The translations under genes were made by a program, and so were the position numbers. A DNA stretch of 64,000 nucleotides from Pseudomonas sp. Irchel s3f7 (lineage in GTDB: Bacteria > Pseudomonadota > Gammaproteobacteria > Pseudomonadales > Pseudomonadaceae), in contig NZ_FYDO01000008.1 in NCBI RefSeq assembly GCF_900187615.1, positions 62,001 through 126,000 of the forward strand, in the 5' to 3' direction. Positions 63,564 to 64,000 of this stretch are shown here, one piece after another. The stretch's first letter is position 1, and every line of letters starts with the position of its first letter. Below the pieces are notes generated by a model. It was not told the DNA's origin, did no database searches, and saw only the letters and a program-made list of their open reading frames with translations.

Positions 63564-64000
63564 GGCGTAGCCACCCAGAGTTCAAGGTATTCATTCAGCG
63601 GCTCGGTGATATCACACTCCACCAGGCCAGTAGCGATAAGGTGCCAGAACAGCGCGACACCACGATCTCGATACACGCCTTTGAAATGGCGAGCCAAGAG
63701 ATAGTGCACGGGCGCAAATTCCATTTCCTGAAGCGTCTTCAGGACCATCTCAATGTCTTCACGATCAAAGTCCAAGCGCTCGAAACGTTCCAGGAACGTG
63801 ATGTTATCGAGAGGCAACCCACGGATGCGTGACTCGTCATAGATGCTGAACGTCCAGCCCTCTTCCCGGGCGTAGCGGCGCGCTGCCTTCCATTTCCCAA
63901 GCCAGGTGCGCCAGTTATTGCGCCACTCATAAGCGGGCTTCACTTCGACCAGCATCGGCCTGATGTAGTCCATGTAGTTAACGCCCGCCGGCTGGCGGTA
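63560..64000 (-). CDS. tnsA: TnsA-like transposon endonuclease, 5' end outside window
   Basis: The visible 146 codons run unbroken off the right edge (reading ...RQPAGVNYMDYIRPMLVEVKP...). The EVK motif is part of the restriction-enzyme-like catalytic core of TnsA, followed by the winged-helix C-terminal domain that contacts TnsC. The acidic residues before EVK must lie beyond 64000. TnsA cuts the non-transferred strand, giving cut-and-paste transposition. The internal Met at 63973 is not the true start. Confidence 0.85.
   Translation of the reverse strand, partial: YRQPAGVNYMDYIRPMLVEVKPAYEWRNNWRTWLGKWKAARRYAREEGWTFSIYDESRIRGLPLDNITFLERFERLDFDREDIEMVLKTLQEMEFAPVHYLLARHFKGVYRDRGVALFWHLIATGLVECDITEPLNEYLELWVATP

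Larger units (their letters stand above)
34407..64000. mobile_element. Tn7-like transposon inserted in comM (left end to window edge)
   Basis: The element starts with TGT directly after comM codon GGC, as expected for TGT...ACA Tn7-type ends. At its other side it has tnsA-tnsB-tnsC-tniQ plus two more genes, oriented so that tnsA is nearest the unseen right end. The 5 bases before the end (GCGGC, 34402-34406) should recur after the right end as the target duplication. Cargo between 34.9 and 56.2 kb is rich in nucleases, nucleotide enzymes and regulators. Size is at least 29.6 kb. Confidence 0.88.

Overview
The window is chromosomal DNA of a Pseudomonas, most likely of the P. fluorescens group. 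This follows from gene content and order: the algP / FKBP isomerase / rsd(algQ) / dsbB / hemYXDC / algR / argH block, then cyaA / rnk / cyaY / lptM / lysA / dapF / DUF484 / xerC / HAD, then sutA / yjbQ / amtB / glnK / ubiK / comM, runs in the order I know from Pseudomonas chromosomes. REP-type palindromes sit in many of the intergenic gaps. No tRNA, rRNA or CRISPR array was recognised.

Layout. (1) 1-33.5 kb is ordinary core chromosome: housekeeping enzymes, haem biosynthesis, lysine/DAP synthesis, a cAMP cyclase, an FTR1-type iron permease fused to cytochrome c, and the nitrogen-regulated glnK-amtB pair with a visible sigma-54 promoter and an NtrC-like site. Two things stand out. algZ, the sensor kinase normally upstream of algR, survives only as its last ~65 codons. 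A higBA toxin-antitoxin pair lies between ubiK and comM, and its toxin frame has no ordinary start codon. (2) At 34,407 comM is cut inside the sequence encoding its conserved VGGG stretch. Everything from there to the right edge is one Tn7-like transposon of at least 29.6 kb. Its left end begins TGT and carries spaced repeats; its transposition genes (TnsE-like, a zinc-ribbon protein, TniQ, TnsC, TnsB and the 3' part of TnsA) fill 56.5-64 kb. The right end and the rest of comM lie outside the window.

(3) The cargo (34.9-56.2 kb) looks like a defence and conflict island built from modules: a Septu-type pair (PtuA ATPase + PtuB HNH nuclease); an operon of a HIT hydrolase/transferase, an APH-fold kinase and a ThiL/PurM-like enzyme; an XRE repressor divergent from DUF4031, a MazG-like gene and a uracil-DNA glycosylase; an HNH nuclease; and an operon containing an acyl-carrier-like protein, an XRE regulator, an ImmA/IrrE zincin whose C-terminus resembles the cysteine-protease inhibitor chagasin, a papain-like C1 peptidase and a thymidylate-synthase-like protein. 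A stand-alone Cas2-like protein, a DUF1508 protein and a two-component system complete it. I consider the protease/inhibitor operon the best candidate for an undescribed system.

The cargo also records its assembly. A second copy of the HAD gene at 41.9 kb is present as two collinear halves 9.3 kb apart, at 46.8 and 56.2 kb. The UDG / thymidylate-synthase-like 3'-end junction occurs twice, at 45.6 and 46.9 kb. There is a 32-codon IS66 relic and a 167-bp MITE-like element with perfect 21-bp inverted repeats. Together these indicate that whole modules were moved in and out by recombination between related islands.
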